This document shows, in pieces, positions 28,456 through 37,754 of a stretch of DNA of 64,000 bases (positions are counted from its first letter, which is position 1; every line of letters starts with the position of its first letter). The position numbers and the translations under genes are program-made. Location: contig NZ_LLXZ01000197.1 of assembly GCF_001440395.1 (NCBI RefSeq), positions 49,790 to 113,789 of the forward strand, in the 5' to 3' direction. This DNA comes from Bradyrhizobium jicamae. GTDB lineage: Bacteria; Pseudomonadota; Alphaproteobacteria; Rhizobiales; Xanthobacteraceae. The notes below the pieces were generated by a model. That model was not told where the DNA came from, searched no databases, and saw only the letters and a list, made by a program, of their open reading frames with translations.

Positions 28456-28853
28456 TTGCCGGCGAGCACGCGGCTGGCGATGGTGACGTATTTGCGCCCG
28501 GCTTCCTGCGCCATGGCGATGGCATCGGGAAGCGAGCGCTCTTCGCGCACCTTGGCAAGCTTGACCAGCATGGGAAGATTGATGCCTGCGAGCACCTCCA
28601 CCTTCGGGCGGCTCATGCAGGAAATCGCAAGGTTGGATGGGGTGCCGCCGAACATGTCGGTGAGGATGGCGACACCATCGCCGCTGTCAACGCGATTCAC
28701 CGCTTCGATGATATCGCTTCGACAGAGATCGGAGTCGTCCTCGGCTCCAATCGTGATGGCTTCAATTTGTTTTTGCGGACCCATGACATGTTCGAGCGCC
28801 GCCTTGAACTCGTCGGCAAGGCGCCCATGGGTCACAAGCACTAGACCAATCAT
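28452..28853 (-). CDS. PTS EIIA component, mannose family
   Basis: 133 residues, a stand-alone EIIA-Man domain. The phosphorylated His is H9 in LVLVTHGRLADEF; TDMFGGTPSN is the second conserved loop of the family. No IIB, IIC or IID partners are present, so it is a signalling EIIA that accepts phosphate from HPr. The ATG at 28853 follows CGAGGAGTTT; the frame is open upstream to 28910. It is sandwiched between hprK (132 bp upstream) and ptsH (4-bp overlap). Confidence 0.95.
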   Translation of the reverse strand: MIGLVLVTHGRLADEFKAALEHVMGPQKQIEAITIGAEDDSDLCRSDIIEAVNRVDSGDGVAILTDMFGGTPSNLAISCMSRPKVEVLAGINLPMLVKLAKVREERSLPDAIAMAQEAGRKYVTIASRVLAGK

Positions 28854-28985
28854 CGGAAACTCCTCGCGGGTGCTTTTTGGTGCACCGCACGAACGCGCCA
28901 CTTTGACCATCCAGAGGCCCCGCGCAAGAGGGCATCTTGGCTATTGTTCCGGAATTTGCCGGTAAGAAGTGAGGCCTGCGCCGGA

Positions 28986-29507
28986 TTAATCGGTGGCGAT
29001 ATTGGGGCTTATATGGTTACCAATTCCCTTCGGGCAATCGTCCAAAGGTTTGACGAGACCAGAACCATCGGTTGTCGTCAGGGCGGCTGCAATCAGCGGG
29101 AGGGGGTCGAAGCCCACCGGGACAGGGATTCGCGGTAGCTCTACACCATTAAGGCGGATATTGAGGGCTTCCGGCGGTGGCAGCCGTTCCGCGTCGCCGG
29201 CTGCGAGATCGGCGACGACGCCGACAATCGCCTCGTTCACGAAGTCGCAGCGGCGGATCCCAAGGCCCCGAACCTCGATCAGGCCGGCCAGTTCCCGCGC
29301 CGGGCGGACCCACAATTGTCCGGCTACTGTGTCGAGATGGACACGGTCATCGCCGACCAAAACGGCCGGCGGGAGCTGTCCGGTGCGTCCGGCGAGAATC
29401 AGGTCGAAGGCCAGCCGCGACTTGCCGGCCCCTGACGGTCCCCGGATCAGCACGGCGCGTTCGCCCACCAGCACGGCGGAGGCGTGCACGCTGGCTTCCC
29501 CGGTCAT
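28986..29507 (-). CDS. hprK: HPr kinase/phosphorylase, short alphaproteobacterial type
   Basis: 173 residues, about half the Firmicutes enzyme; the N-terminal domain is absent and only the catalytic P-loop domain remains. Walker A is GPSGAGKS (23-30) and VGDDRVHL (~50-57) carries the conserved Asp pair. The signature loop region is IEVRGLGIRRCDFV. It phosphorylates HPr on Ser (S64 here). Its ATG overlaps the chvG stop as ATGA, coupling carbon-PTS control to the ChvG/ChvI envelope signal. Phosphatase activity of the short forms is less certain. Confidence 0.93.
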   Translation of the reverse strand: MTGEASVHASAVLVGERAVLIRGPSGAGKSRLAFDLILAGRTGQLPPAVLVGDDRVHLDTVAGQLWVRPARELAGLIEVRGLGIRRCDFVNEAIVGVVADLAAGDAERLPPPEALNIRLNGVELPRIPVPVGFDPLPLIAAALTTTDGSGLVKPLDDCPKGIGNHISPNIATD

Positions 29508-31321
29508 AGCGCGGGCAGCCGGACCACGAAGCGCGCGCCGGCCACCGTCGGCTTGCCGTCGGCGTCAGCCGGGCCATGGCGATTTTCCGCCCAGATCCGC
29601 CCGTTATGCGCCTCGATGATCTGCTTGGAAATCGACAGCCCGAGCCCCGAGTTCTGGCCAAAGCCCTGATGCGGCCGGTCGGTGTAGAAGCGCTCGAAGA
29701 TGCGTTCCAGCGCATCCTCGCCGATACCGGGGCCGTCGTCGTCGACGACGATTTCGATTTCCGAGCGCACGCGGCGGCAGGTGACGCGCACCTTCCCGCC
29801 GGGGGTGGAGAAGGATTGCGCGTTGGACAGGAGGTTGGAGATCACCTGTCCGAGCCGCGAATCATGGCCGGGCACCGAGAACGTGTCGGTAGCGCCACGG
29901 CCCTCGAAGCGGGCCTCAACTGCGACGTCGTGACCCAGCCTGGTTTCGTTGGCGACCGAGGTCAACGTCGTCAGGAGCCGGCGCATATCGACCGGCGCCA
30001 TGTCCTGGCGCTGCAATTCGGCATCGAGGCGGCTGGCGTCTGAAATGTCCGAGATCAGCCGGTCGAGCCGCTTGACGTCGTGCTCGATCACCTCAAGCAG
30101 GCGCGCACGGCTGGTGTCGTTGCGCGCCAGCGGCAGCGTCTCCACCGCCGACCGCAGCGAGGTCAGTGGATTCTTCAGTTCATGGGCGACGTCGGCGGCG
30201 AACATCTCGATCGCCTCGATGCGGCTATAGAGCGCATTCGTCATGTCGCGCAGCGCGCCTGAGAGATGGCCGATCTCGTCGCGGCGGCGGGTGAAATCGG
30301 GAATCTCGACGCGGGTCTGGATGCGTCGGCGGACGCGCTCGGCGCCGTCGGCCAGCCGCCGCACCGGGCCCGCGATCGTGCTCGCGAGCAAGAGCGACAG
30401 CACGATCATGACCGCAGAGGCGACGCCGCCCACTTTCAGGATCGCCAGCCGCTCGGCGGTCACCATCTGGTCGATGTCGTCACCCTGCGTCGAGAGCATC
30501 AGCGCGCCATGCACGGCGCGGAAGCGTTGCACGGGGACGGCGACCGAGACGATTACCTCGCCGCGGTCGTTGACGCGCACCATGCTGCTTTTGACGCCGT
30601 CGAGCGCCTGCACGATCTCCTGGTAGCCCTTGCCGTTTTCGGGGCCGAGCTCGCGATAGAGCGGCAGGTCGCCGCGGTTGAGCCAGGTGCGAATCGAGAT
30701 CGTGGCGCGCTCGACGAAGCCCGGCTTCTCGGTCGAAGGCGGCGGAAGTTCGAACCGCATCACGTCGCCGCGGCCATAGAGGCTACGGCTGTCGAGGATC
30801 ATGCCGCCGTCGCCGCCATAGATGCGCGCGCGTGTCTTGGTCGGCGAGATCAGCCGCCGCAGCACCGGCGCGACGCGTTCCGGATTGATCGGAAAATCGA
30901 GGCCTGAGGATTCGTCGGGCGCGCCGTAGCTTTCGCCGGGCTTGAGATCGAGCAGGCGGTCCGGATCGATGGTGATGGTGTTGGTTTCGACGGTGGCGGA
31001 GGCGGCAATCGCGCCGGCGATGATTTCGGCCTGCACCAGAAGGCTCTGCGCCCGCGCATCGATCAGGCCGGCGCGGAATTGCGAAAGATAGAGAATGCTC
31101 GCCACCAGTGCGACGAGGCCCGCCAGATTGAGCGAGACGATGCGGCGCGTGAGGCTCGAAAAGGAGAGCGCGAAGAAGAACTGCCCGGCCCGTCGCAGCC
31201 AGCCGAGCGGCCGCCGCCAGCCCGTCTCGCCCGTATTAACCTCGGCAACACGTTCCCGTTCGAGGAGCTCCAGAGCGTCCTCGTGGTTCAGGCTGGGATC
31301 GGGCTGCGTTCGATCTAGCAA
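29504..31321 (-). CDS. chvG: Sensor histidine kinase ChvG
   Basis: 605 residues. Membrane helices near 62-84 and 288-310 enclose a ~200-residue periplasmic sensor, followed by HAMP, the H-box (ADVAHELKNPLTSLR) and an ATPase domain with N-box (VISNLLSNAQSF), G1 (DDDGPGIG) and G2 (SGLGLSIS). ChvG senses acid and envelope state in rhizobia and Agrobacterium and phosphorylates ChvI. The first listed codon is TTG (31321); no ATG is nearby, and a start further upstream is possible, so the N-terminus is uncertain. The stop overlaps hprK. Confidence 0.94.
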   Translation of the reverse strand: MLDRTQPDPSLNHEDALELLERERVAEVNTGETGWRRPLGWLRRAGQFFFALSFSSLTRRIVSLNLAGLVALVASILYLSQFRAGLIDARAQSLLVQAEIIAGAIAASATVETNTITIDPDRLLDLKPGESYGAPDESSGLDFPINPERVAPVLRRLISPTKTRARIYGGDGGMILDSRSLYGRGDVMRFELPPPSTEKPGFVERATISIRTWLNRGDLPLYRELGPENGKGYQEIVQALDGVKSSMVRVNDRGEVIVSVAVPVQRFRAVHGALMLSTQGDDIDQMVTAERLAILKVGGVASAVMIVLSLLLASTIAGPVRRLADGAERVRRRIQTRVEIPDFTRRRDEIGHLSGALRDMTNALYSRIEAIEMFAADVAHELKNPLTSLRSAVETLPLARNDTSRARLLEVIEHDVKRLDRLISDISDASRLDAELQRQDMAPVDMRRLLTTLTSVANETRLGHDVAVEARFEGRGATDTFSVPGHDSRLGQVISNLLSNAQSFSTPGGKVRVTCRRVRSEIEIVVDDDGPGIGEDALERIFERFYTDRPHQGFGQNSGLGLSISKQIIEAHNGRIWAENRHGPADADGKPTVAGARFVVRLPAL

Positions 31322-31420
31322 TGGCCGAGCTGCCGGTTGTGATGCGCCGTCTTCTAGTTCTACGCTTCTACGCCGAGCGGGCGGATGTGTCAGTCAGCAC
31401 TTCCGCCCGGCGAACGCAGA

Positions 31421-32122
31421 TCAGGCTTCCTTGAAGCGATAGCCGACGCCGTACAGCGTCTCGATCATTTCGAAATCGTCGTCGACCACCTTGAACTTCT
31501 TGCGCAGCCGCTTGATGTGGCTGTCGATGGTGCGGTCGTCGACATAGACCTGATCGTCATAGGCGGCGTCCATAAGCGCGTTGCGGCTCTTCACCACGCC
31601 GGGCCGGGTCGCCAGCGCCTGCAGGATCAGGAATTCCGTCACCGTCAGCGTCACCGGCTCGTTCTTCCAGGTGCAGGTGTGACGCTCCGGGTCCATCCGC
31701 AACAGGCCGCGGTCCAGTGCACGCGCATCCGGCTCCTTCGGCACGGCGGTCGGATCCTTGGGCTGGCCGCGGCGGAGCACCGCCTTGACGCGCTCGACCA
31801 GAAGGCGCTGCGAGAACGGCTTGCGGATGAAATCGTCGGCACCCATCTTGAGTCCGAACAATTCGTCAATCTCTTCATCCTTGGAGGTCAGGAAGATCAC
31901 CGGCAGGTCGGACTTCTGCCGCAGCCGGCGCAGCGTTTCCATGCCGTCCATGCGCGGCATCTTGATATCGAGGATCGCGAGGTCCGGCGGCGAAGTGCGG
32001 AAGCCGTCCAGTGCCGACGCACCATCCGTGTAGGTCATGATGCGATAGCCTTCTGCTTCGAGCGCGATCGACACGGAGGTGAGAATGTTGCGGTCATCAT
32101 CGACCAGGGCGATTGTGGGCAT
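31421..32122 (-). CDS. chvI: Response regulator ChvI (OmpR family)
   Basis: 233 residues. Receiver domain with D8-D10 acidic pocket, phospho-acceptor D52 (LAILDIKMPR) and Lys in IRKPFS; OmpR-type winged helix in the C-terminal half (RTIDSHIKRLRKKF, YGVGYRF). Partner of ChvG, 99 bp downstream. In related bacteria ChvI controls exopolysaccharide, motility and acid-induced genes, and pckA adjacency is common. Here the divergent neighbour is a HugZ-like gene, and the 216-bp shared upstream region shows no clear ChvI box by eye. Confidence 0.96.
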   Translation of the reverse strand: MPTIALVDDDRNILTSVSIALEAEGYRIMTYTDGASALDGFRTSPPDLAILDIKMPRMDGMETLRRLRQKSDLPVIFLTSKDEEIDELFGLKMGADDFIRKPFSQRLLVERVKAVLRRGQPKDPTAVPKEPDARALDRGLLRMDPERHTCTWKNEPVTLTVTEFLILQALATRPGVVKSRNALMDAAYDDQVYVDDRTIDSHIKRLRKKFKVVDDDFEMIETLYGVGYRFKEA

Positions 32123-32338
32123 GAGCCTGCTTTCGAATAAGAGAGTGGCTTAAACGGCGGGCACTTCAGCCGGACGCCGCATAAATGGGCTTCGTACACG
32201 GTCAACGAGCAATGCAAGCTGGGCTGAAGTGTGACCGAGTTCCGCAAAACGTTTCTGCTAAGCAACACGATCCCCCATATAGCACCCTATCAAGTCGAGA
32301 AAACCCCCTTTTTGCAATAAGATGACCGGAAACGAACC

Positions 32339-33073
32339 ATGCAGCCAACCGCAGATTTTGACGCTTCCAAACTCGCCCGCTCGCTGCTGCGGCGTAGCCG
32401 TCAGGGCGCGCTGGCCACGCTTATGCCTGAAAGTGGCGACCCTTACTGCTCGCTCGTCAACGTTGCGAGCCATGCCGATGCCTCCCCAATTCTCCTGATT
32501 TCGCGGCTGGCGCTGCATACGATAAACGTCCTCGCCGATGGCAGGGTATCTCTGATGCTGGACGAGCGCGCTGCCGGCGACCCGCTGGAAGGTTCACGGA
32601 TCATGCTGGCTGGCCGGGCCGAGGAGGCCACCGGCGAGCCCGCGAAAATCCTGCGCCGGCGCTACCTCAACGCCCATCCGTCCGCGGAAGCCTTTGTGGA
32701 TTTCAAGGATTTCTCGTTCTTCCGGATTGCCCCGTCGGGCCTGCATCTGGTCGCCGGCTTCGGCCGCATCATCGATCTCAAGCCTGCGCAGTTTCTGACC
32801 GAGATCGGCGATGCCGCTGATTTGCTGGAAGCCGAGCAGGGCGCGGTCGAGCATATGAATGAGGATCACCGCGACGCGATGAACCTGTATGCGACCAGGC
32901 TGCTGGGCGCCGAGTCCGCCGATTGGCGCTGCACCGGCTGCGATCCTGATGGCATGGACATGCAGGCTGACAGCGCGACGCTGCGGCTGGATTTCCCGGA
33001 ACGGGTCAGCAGTGCGATGGGACTGCGCAAGATGCTGGTGCGGCTGGCAGGCGAGGCGCGGGCCAAGGACTGA
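32339..33073 (+). CDS. HugZ-type pyridoxamine 5'-phosphate oxidase-like protein
   Basis: 244 residues. N-terminal split-barrel FMN-binding-like domain (ARSLLRRSRQGALATL, PYCSLVNVASHAD, SPILLISRLALHT) plus a C-terminal DUF2470-like domain (EHMNEDHRDAMNLYAT). Proteins of this layout include HugZ, a heme-degrading enzyme of iron uptake in Campylobacter and Helicobacter, though most relatives are uncharacterised. No heme transport gene is here. ATG at 32339 is preceded by GGAAACGAACC. Divergent from chvI. Confidence 0.8.
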   Translation: MQPTADFDASKLARSLLRRSRQGALATLMPESGDPYCSLVNVASHADASPILLISRLALHTINVLADGRVSLMLDERAAGDPLEGSRIMLAGRAEEATGEPAKILRRRYLNAHPSAEAFVDFKDFSFFRIAPSGLHLVAGFGRIIDLKPAQFLTEIGDAADLLEAEQGAVEHMNEDHRDAMNLYATRLLGAESADWRCTGCDPDGMDMQADSATLRLDFPERVSSAMGLRKMLVRLAGEARAKD

Positions 33074-33182
33074 GAGCCGCACAAGGGTTAACGTCTGCCA
33101 ATAGCGAACGTGGATTTGAACGGGTGCGGACGTTTCCGCGACCTAATGCAAACCTGCGCGTAAGTGACCAGCGAAAGCCCGC

Positions 33183-35777
33183 ATGAACTCCCGCAATCGA
33201 TTGATATTCTCCGTGTGTCTGGCGCTGTTGTCGGGCACGTGCCTCTCCACGCCATCGCTGGCGCAGAAGAGCGACATCGCCGCGGTCAGCGTCAAGGTCA
33301 ACGAACTCGGCCGCGCCGGCAAATATGCCGAAGCGGTCGCGCTGGCGAAGGAACAGGTGGAAAGCCTCGAGAAAAGATTCGGTCCCGTGAACCGCGAGGT
33401 TGGCGCGGCGCTGAACAATCTGGCGCAGGCCTACGGCAATCAGGGCAGGGACGGCGAGGCGGAGCCGCTGCTCAAGCGATCCATCGCGGTGCTGGAGAAG
33501 ACGACGGGGCTCGAATCGCCGGAGATCGCGGCCGCGCTGACCAATCTGGCGGCGCTGTACCAGCGCCAACAGCGCTATGCCGATTCCGAACCCTTGTTCA
33601 AACGCGCGCTGTCGGTGCGCGAGCGGTCGCTGCCTGCCGGTCACCCCGACATCGGACAAGCCCTGAATAACCTCGCCACGCACTACGAGAAGCTCGGCCG
33701 CCACGGCGATTCCGAGCCATTGTTCAAGCGGGCGCTGGCGATCTACGAAAAGGCCGCCGGCCCGGAGCATCCCGCGGTCGCGACCCTGTTGAACAATCTC
33801 GGCCAGGTGGCGAAAGTCCAGGCCCGCTATGCCGAGGCCGAGCCGCGGATCAAGCGGTCGCTGGCGATCCGCGAAAAAGTGCTGGGCCGCGAACATCCCG
33901 ATGTCGCGCGCTCGCTGAACAATCTCGCAGACCTCTATGAACGGCATGGCCGTTACGCCGAAGCGCAGCCGTTGTTCGAGCGCGCCTTGGCGATCCGTGA
34001 ACGCGCCGTCGGTCCCGACCATCCGGATACCGCGACGTCGACCAACAATCTGGCGTCGTTCTATCAGGCGTCCGGCCGTCCCGGCGACGCGCTGCCGCTG
34101 GTGCAGCGGCTAATCGGAAATGGACGCGCGCAACCCCGCGCGGCGCTTCCGGTGCTGGCGGATGCGGAACGCCAGCATCTGATGCCGCGCGACAAAGCCG
34201 TGAACGATATGCTCAGCGTGATCCAGCGCGGCACCCAGTCATCGGTTGCATCAGCCGTGAACAAGCTGGCGGTACGGCTGGCCGCGGGCAGCGATCGCCT
34301 CGCCGAACTGGTGCGCCGGGATCAGGATCTCGCCACTGAAGCGGAAGCGCTCGACAAGTCGGTCGTGGCGGCGGTCTCGAAGGAGCGCTCGAAGCGCGAC
34401 GCCGCTTCCGAGCAGCGCGCCCGCGCGCGGCTTGCCGCTGTCGCGACCGAGCGGGCGTCGCTGCAAAAGACATTATCCGCGGAATTTCCCAACTACGCCG
34501 CGCTGTCGAATCCATCGCCGATGACGGTGAAGGAGATCCAGTCGCTGTTGTCGGAAAACGAAGCGCTGGTGCAGTTCGCCGTCACCGAGGTGGAAAGCTA
34601 CGTCATCGCGATCACCCGCGAGAACTTTGACTGGAAGCCGATCCCACGTGGCGCGGACACCTTGTCGCAGCAGGTGGCCGCGTTCCGTCGCGGTCTTGAT
34701 CTCGGCAAGGCGAGCGATGCTTCCGGCAAATCCGGCCTGTTCGATCTCGCGCTCGCCAATGAACTGCACGGGACGTTGCTGGCGCCGGTCGATGCGCTGA
34801 TCAAGGACAAGCCCTCGCTTCTGGTGGTGGCGTCGGGCGCGCTGACGGCGTTGCCGTTCCATCTGCTGGTGACCGAAAAGCCGAAGGCCGCCATCCCCGA
34901 GACGTACGACGGCTATCGCGATGCGGCCTGGCTGTTGAAGCGTCAGGCAGTCTCGATCTTGCCGTCGGCCGCGAGCCTGAAAGCGCTGCGGGTGTTTGCG
35001 CGCAAGGAGCAGAGCACCAAGCCGATGACCGGCTTTGGCGATCCCATTTTCAATCCCGCCGCGAAGCCTGCCGATGGCAATCGTTCCAGGACCGCCGCGC
35101 GCAGCCTTGCGAGCGGCGCCTACACCGATTTCTGGCAGGGCGCCGGCGTCGATCGCGCGCGGCTTTCAGATGCCTTGGCGCAACTGCCCGATACCGCCGA
35201 CGAGCTCAACACGATCGCGAAAAATCTCGGCGTTGCGGCGGCCGACATTCATCTCGGCGAAGACGCCAGCGAAACCACGCTCAAGCGCACGCCGCTCGCC
35301 GATTACGGCATCGTCTATTTCGCCACCCACGGCCTCGTCGCCGGCGACGTGAAGGGGCTTGCCGAACCATCGCTGGTGCTGAGCATCCCGAGGCAGCCCA
35401 GCGAACTCGACGACGGCCTGCTTACGGCAAGCGAAGTCGCGCAGTTGAAGCTCAATGCCGATTGGGTGGTGCTGTCTGCCTGCAACACCATTGCCGGCGA
35501 CAAGCCCGGCGCCGAAGCGCTTTCGGGCCTTGCGCGATCGTTCTTCTATGCCGGCGCGCGGGCGCTTCTGGTGTCGCATTGGGCAGTCAGCTCGGAGGCT
35601 GCCACGCGGCTTTCGATATCGACCTTCGATCGCCTGAAGGCCGATCCCAAGCTCGGTCGCGCCGAGGCGTTGCGGCAGGCCATGCTGGCCTATCTCAATG
35701 ACCCGTCGTCGCCGCGTAATGCCTATCCGGCGTACTGGGCGCCGTTTGCGCTGGTCGGAGAGGGCGCCGCGCGCTAA
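33183..35777 (+). CDS. Secreted TPR-CHAT protein (caspase-like peptidase domain)
   Basis: 864 residues. Signal peptide at 1-28 (LIFSVCLALLSGTCLSTPSLA), then at least six kinesin-light-chain-type TPRs (~55-300) with recurring EPLFKRAL, NNLA and HPD motifs. A coiled-coil-prone middle (~345-420) follows, then a CHAT domain (~500-864). Predicted catalytic dyad: H716 in YFATHGLVAGD and C767 in VVLSACNTIAG, followed by ALLVSHWAV. CHAT domains are caspase relatives; some are proteases activated by partners. Export suggests a periplasmic role. Substrate and partner are unknown, and activity is inferred from motifs only. Confidence 0.9.
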   Translation: MNSRNRLIFSVCLALLSGTCLSTPSLAQKSDIAAVSVKVNELGRAGKYAEAVALAKEQVESLEKRFGPVNREVGAALNNLAQAYGNQGRDGEAEPLLKRSIAVLEKTTGLESPEIAAALTNLAALYQRQQRYADSEPLFKRALSVRERSLPAGHPDIGQALNNLATHYEKLGRHGDSEPLFKRALAIYEKAAGPEHPAVATLLNNLGQVAKVQARYAEAEPRIKRSLAIREKVLGREHPDVARSLNNLADLYERHGRYAEAQPLFERALAIRERAVGPDHPDTATSTNNLASFYQASGRPGDALPLVQRLIGNGRAQPRAALPVLADAERQHLMPRDKAVNDMLSVIQRGTQSSVASAVNKLAVRLAAGSDRLAELVRRDQDLATEAEALDKSVVAAVSKERSKRDAASEQRARARLAAVATERASLQKTLSAEFPNYAALSNPSPMTVKEIQSLLSENEALVQFAVTEVESYVIAITRENFDWKPIPRGADTLSQQVAAFRRGLDLGKASDASGKSGLFDLALANELHGTLLAPVDALIKDKPSLLVVASGALTALPFHLLVTEKPKAAIPETYDGYRDAAWLLKRQAVSILPSAASLKALRVFARKEQSTKPMTGFGDPIFNPAAKPADGNRSRTAARSLASGAYTDFWQGAGVDRARLSDALAQLPDTADELNTIAKNLGVAAADIHLGEDASETTLKRTPLADYGIVYFATHGLVAGDVKGLAEPSLVLSIPRQPSELDDGLLTASEVAQLKLNADWVVLSACNTIAGDKPGAEALSGLARSFFYAGARALLVSHWAVSSEAATRLSISTFDRLKADPKLGRAEALRQAMLAYLNDPSSPRNAYPAYWAPFALVGEGAAR

Positions 35778-35876
35778 GAAATTTCGATTGTGCGCCGCAA
35801 CAATTCGGGCATCTAACGCGTTGAGACAGATGGTCGCGCAACCATGGCAGCAAACGAACAAAAAGCACCGCAGCAA

Positions 35877-35898
35877 GCGATTGATTCAGATCAATCGC
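35877..35898 (+). promoter_or_regulatory. FNR/FixK-type box upstream of pckA
   Basis: TTGAT-TCAG-ATCAA at 35881-35894 is a perfect match to the anaerobox consensus TTGAT-N4-ATCAA, and flanking bases extend the symmetry to 9-bp arms. It lies 100 bp past the TPR-CHAT stop and 169 bp before the pckA start, in an intergenic region. FixK2 or a related Crp/Fnr regulator is the likely binder; activation from a promoter about 40 bp downstream is possible. Confidence 0.65.
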
Positions 35899-36052
35899 CC
35901 TCGCCTGCATAAACCAATTAGCGTGGATCGGCTTGGCAAGCAGGGCGTTCATCAGTATTAGGTCGCCGGACCGAGGCCGTAAGGCTATATTCAGGGGTCA
36001 CCGCGACAGAGCGCGTCAAGCGACATGCGCGCGTCGAGAGTAACGCGGGTTC

Positions 36053-36060
36053 GAGGAGGA
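36053..36060 (+). promoter_or_regulatory. Ribosome-binding site that fixes the pckA GTG start
   Basis: GAGGAGGA ends 6 bases before GTG at 36067. This decides for the GTG over an in-frame ATG at 36025, which has no comparable site and would add 14 non-conserved residues. Confidence 0.8.
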
Positions 36061-36066
36061 GTCTTC

Positions 36067-37683
36067 GTGCAAGAGACGGGTCTACGCAACGGTGCCTTCG
36101 GCGCCGATAAATTCGGTTTAAAGAATCTCAAGACGGTGCACTGGAATCTCGGTGCGCCGCAGCTTTATCAATATTCACTTGCGGCAGGCGAGGCCGTGCT
36201 GTCGGCGGACGGCGCGCTGTGCGCGGACACCGGTGAGTTCACCGGCCGCAGCCCCAAGGACAAGTTCACGGTTCGCGACGCGACTACCGACAAGAACATG
36301 TGGTGGGCCGGCAACCAGTCGATCACCTCGGAGCAGTTCTCCGCGCTCTATGCCGACTTCCTCAAGCATGCCGAAGGCATGACGCTGTTTGCGCAGGACC
36401 TCTATGGCGGCGCCGATCCGAGCTTCCAGATCAAGACGCGCGTATTCACCGAGCTTGCCTGGCACTCGCTGTTCATCCGCACGCTGCTGATCCGCCCCGA
36501 GGCGCAAGCGCTGAAGGATTTCGTTCCCGAACTCACCATCATCGATCTGCCGAGCTTCCGCGCCGACCCGAAACGTCATGGCTGCAAGTCCGAGAACGTC
36601 GTCGCGATCGATTTCGCCCGCAAGATCGTCCTGATCGGCGGGTCTTATTATGCCGGCGAGATGAAGAAGTCGGTCTTCACCACGCTGAACTACTATCTGC
36701 CCGCCAAGGGCGTGCTGCCGATGCACTGCTCGGCCAATGTGGGACCTGCGGGTGACACCGCGATCTTCTTCGGGCTGTCGGGCACCGGCAAGACCACGCT
36801 GTCGGCCGATCCCAACCGCACGCTGATCGGCGACGACGAGCACGGCTGGGGCAATGACGGCGTCTTCAATTTCGAAGGCGGCTGCTATGCCAAGTGCATC
36901 AAGCTGTCGGAAGAAGCCGAGCCGCAGATCTTCGCGGCCAGCAACCGTTTCGGCGCCGTGCTCGAAAACGTCGTGATGGACGAGCGCACCCGCGTGCCCG
37001 ACTTCGACGACGGTTCGAAGACCGAGAACACCCGTTCGGCCTATCCGCTCGATTTCATCCCGAACGCTTCGCGTACCGGCCGCGCCGGCCAGCCGAAGAA
37101 CGTCGTGATGCTGGCGGCCGACGCCTTCGGCGTGCTGCCGCCGATCGCAAAGCTCTCGCCGGCCCAGGCGATGTATCACTTCCTGTCCGGCTACACCGCC
37201 AAGGTCGCCGGCACCGAGCGCGGTCTCGGCAACGAGCCACAGCCGGAATTCTCCACCTGCTTCGGCTCGCCGTTCCTGCCGCTCGACCCCTCCGTCTACG
37301 GCAACATGCTGCGCGAGCTGATCGCCAAGCACAATGTCGATTGCTGGCTGGTCAACACCGGCTGGACCGGCGGCAAGTTTGGCGTCGGCAGCCGTATGCC
37401 GATCAAGGTGACGCGTGCGCTGCTGACGGCTGCGCTCGATGGCTCCTTGCGCAATGTCGAATTCCGCACCGACAAGTATTTCGGTTTCGCGGTGCCGACC
37501 GCGCTGCCGGGCGTGCCGAGCGAGATCCTCGATCCCGTCAACACCTGGAAGGACAAGGCCGAGTTCGACAAGACCGCGCGCGCGCTGGTCGGCATGTTCC
37601 AGAAGAACTTTGCCAAGTTCGAAGCCCAGGTGGACGCCGAAGTCCGCGCCGCTGCGCCGGACACCAAGCTCGCGGCGGAATAA
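36067..37683 (+). CDS. pckA: Phosphoenolpyruvate carboxykinase (ATP)
   Basis: 538 residues, typical for ATP-dependent PEPCK. Converts oxaloacetate to PEP, the first committed step of gluconeogenesis from organic acids. Visible motifs: GRSPKDKF (oxaloacetate site), GLSGTGKTTLS (P-loop), GDDEHGW with the Mn-ligand Asp, and NTGWTGG. GTG start. A FixK-type box sits upstream and a strong bidirectional terminator downstream. In relatives pckA lies beside chvI; here it is separated by the HugZ-like and TPR-CHAT genes. Confidence 0.98.
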   Translation: MQETGLRNGAFGADKFGLKNLKTVHWNLGAPQLYQYSLAAGEAVLSADGALCADTGEFTGRSPKDKFTVRDATTDKNMWWAGNQSITSEQFSALYADFLKHAEGMTLFAQDLYGGADPSFQIKTRVFTELAWHSLFIRTLLIRPEAQALKDFVPELTIIDLPSFRADPKRHGCKSENVVAIDFARKIVLIGGSYYAGEMKKSVFTTLNYYLPAKGVLPMHCSANVGPAGDTAIFFGLSGTGKTTLSADPNRTLIGDDEHGWGNDGVFNFEGGCYAKCIKLSEEAEPQIFAASNRFGAVLENVVMDERTRVPDFDDGSKTENTRSAYPLDFIPNASRTGRAGQPKNVVMLAADAFGVLPPIAKLSPAQAMYHFLSGYTAKVAGTERGLGNEPQPEFSTCFGSPFLPLDPSVYGNMLRELIAKHNVDCWLVNTGWTGGKFGVGSRMPIKVTRALLTAALDGSLRNVEFRTDKYFGFAVPTALPGVPSEILDPVNTWKDKAEFDKTARALVGMFQKNFAKFEAQVDAEVRAAAPDTKLAAE

Positions 37684-37707
37684 CGCTCAATAGCGGCGAA
37701 CACGTTT

Positions 37708-37739
37708 AAAAAGGGCGGCTCTGTGAGCCGCCCTTTTTT
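37708..37739. terminator. Bidirectional rho-independent terminator
   Basis: GGGCGGCT (37713-37720), loop CTGTG, AGCCGCCC (37726-37733), T6 on the right and A5 on the left. It works in both directions, for pckA (stop 37683) and the convergent arginase gene (stop 37755). Confidence 0.92.
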
Positions 37740-37754
37740 GTTGTGAGCTCGCAG

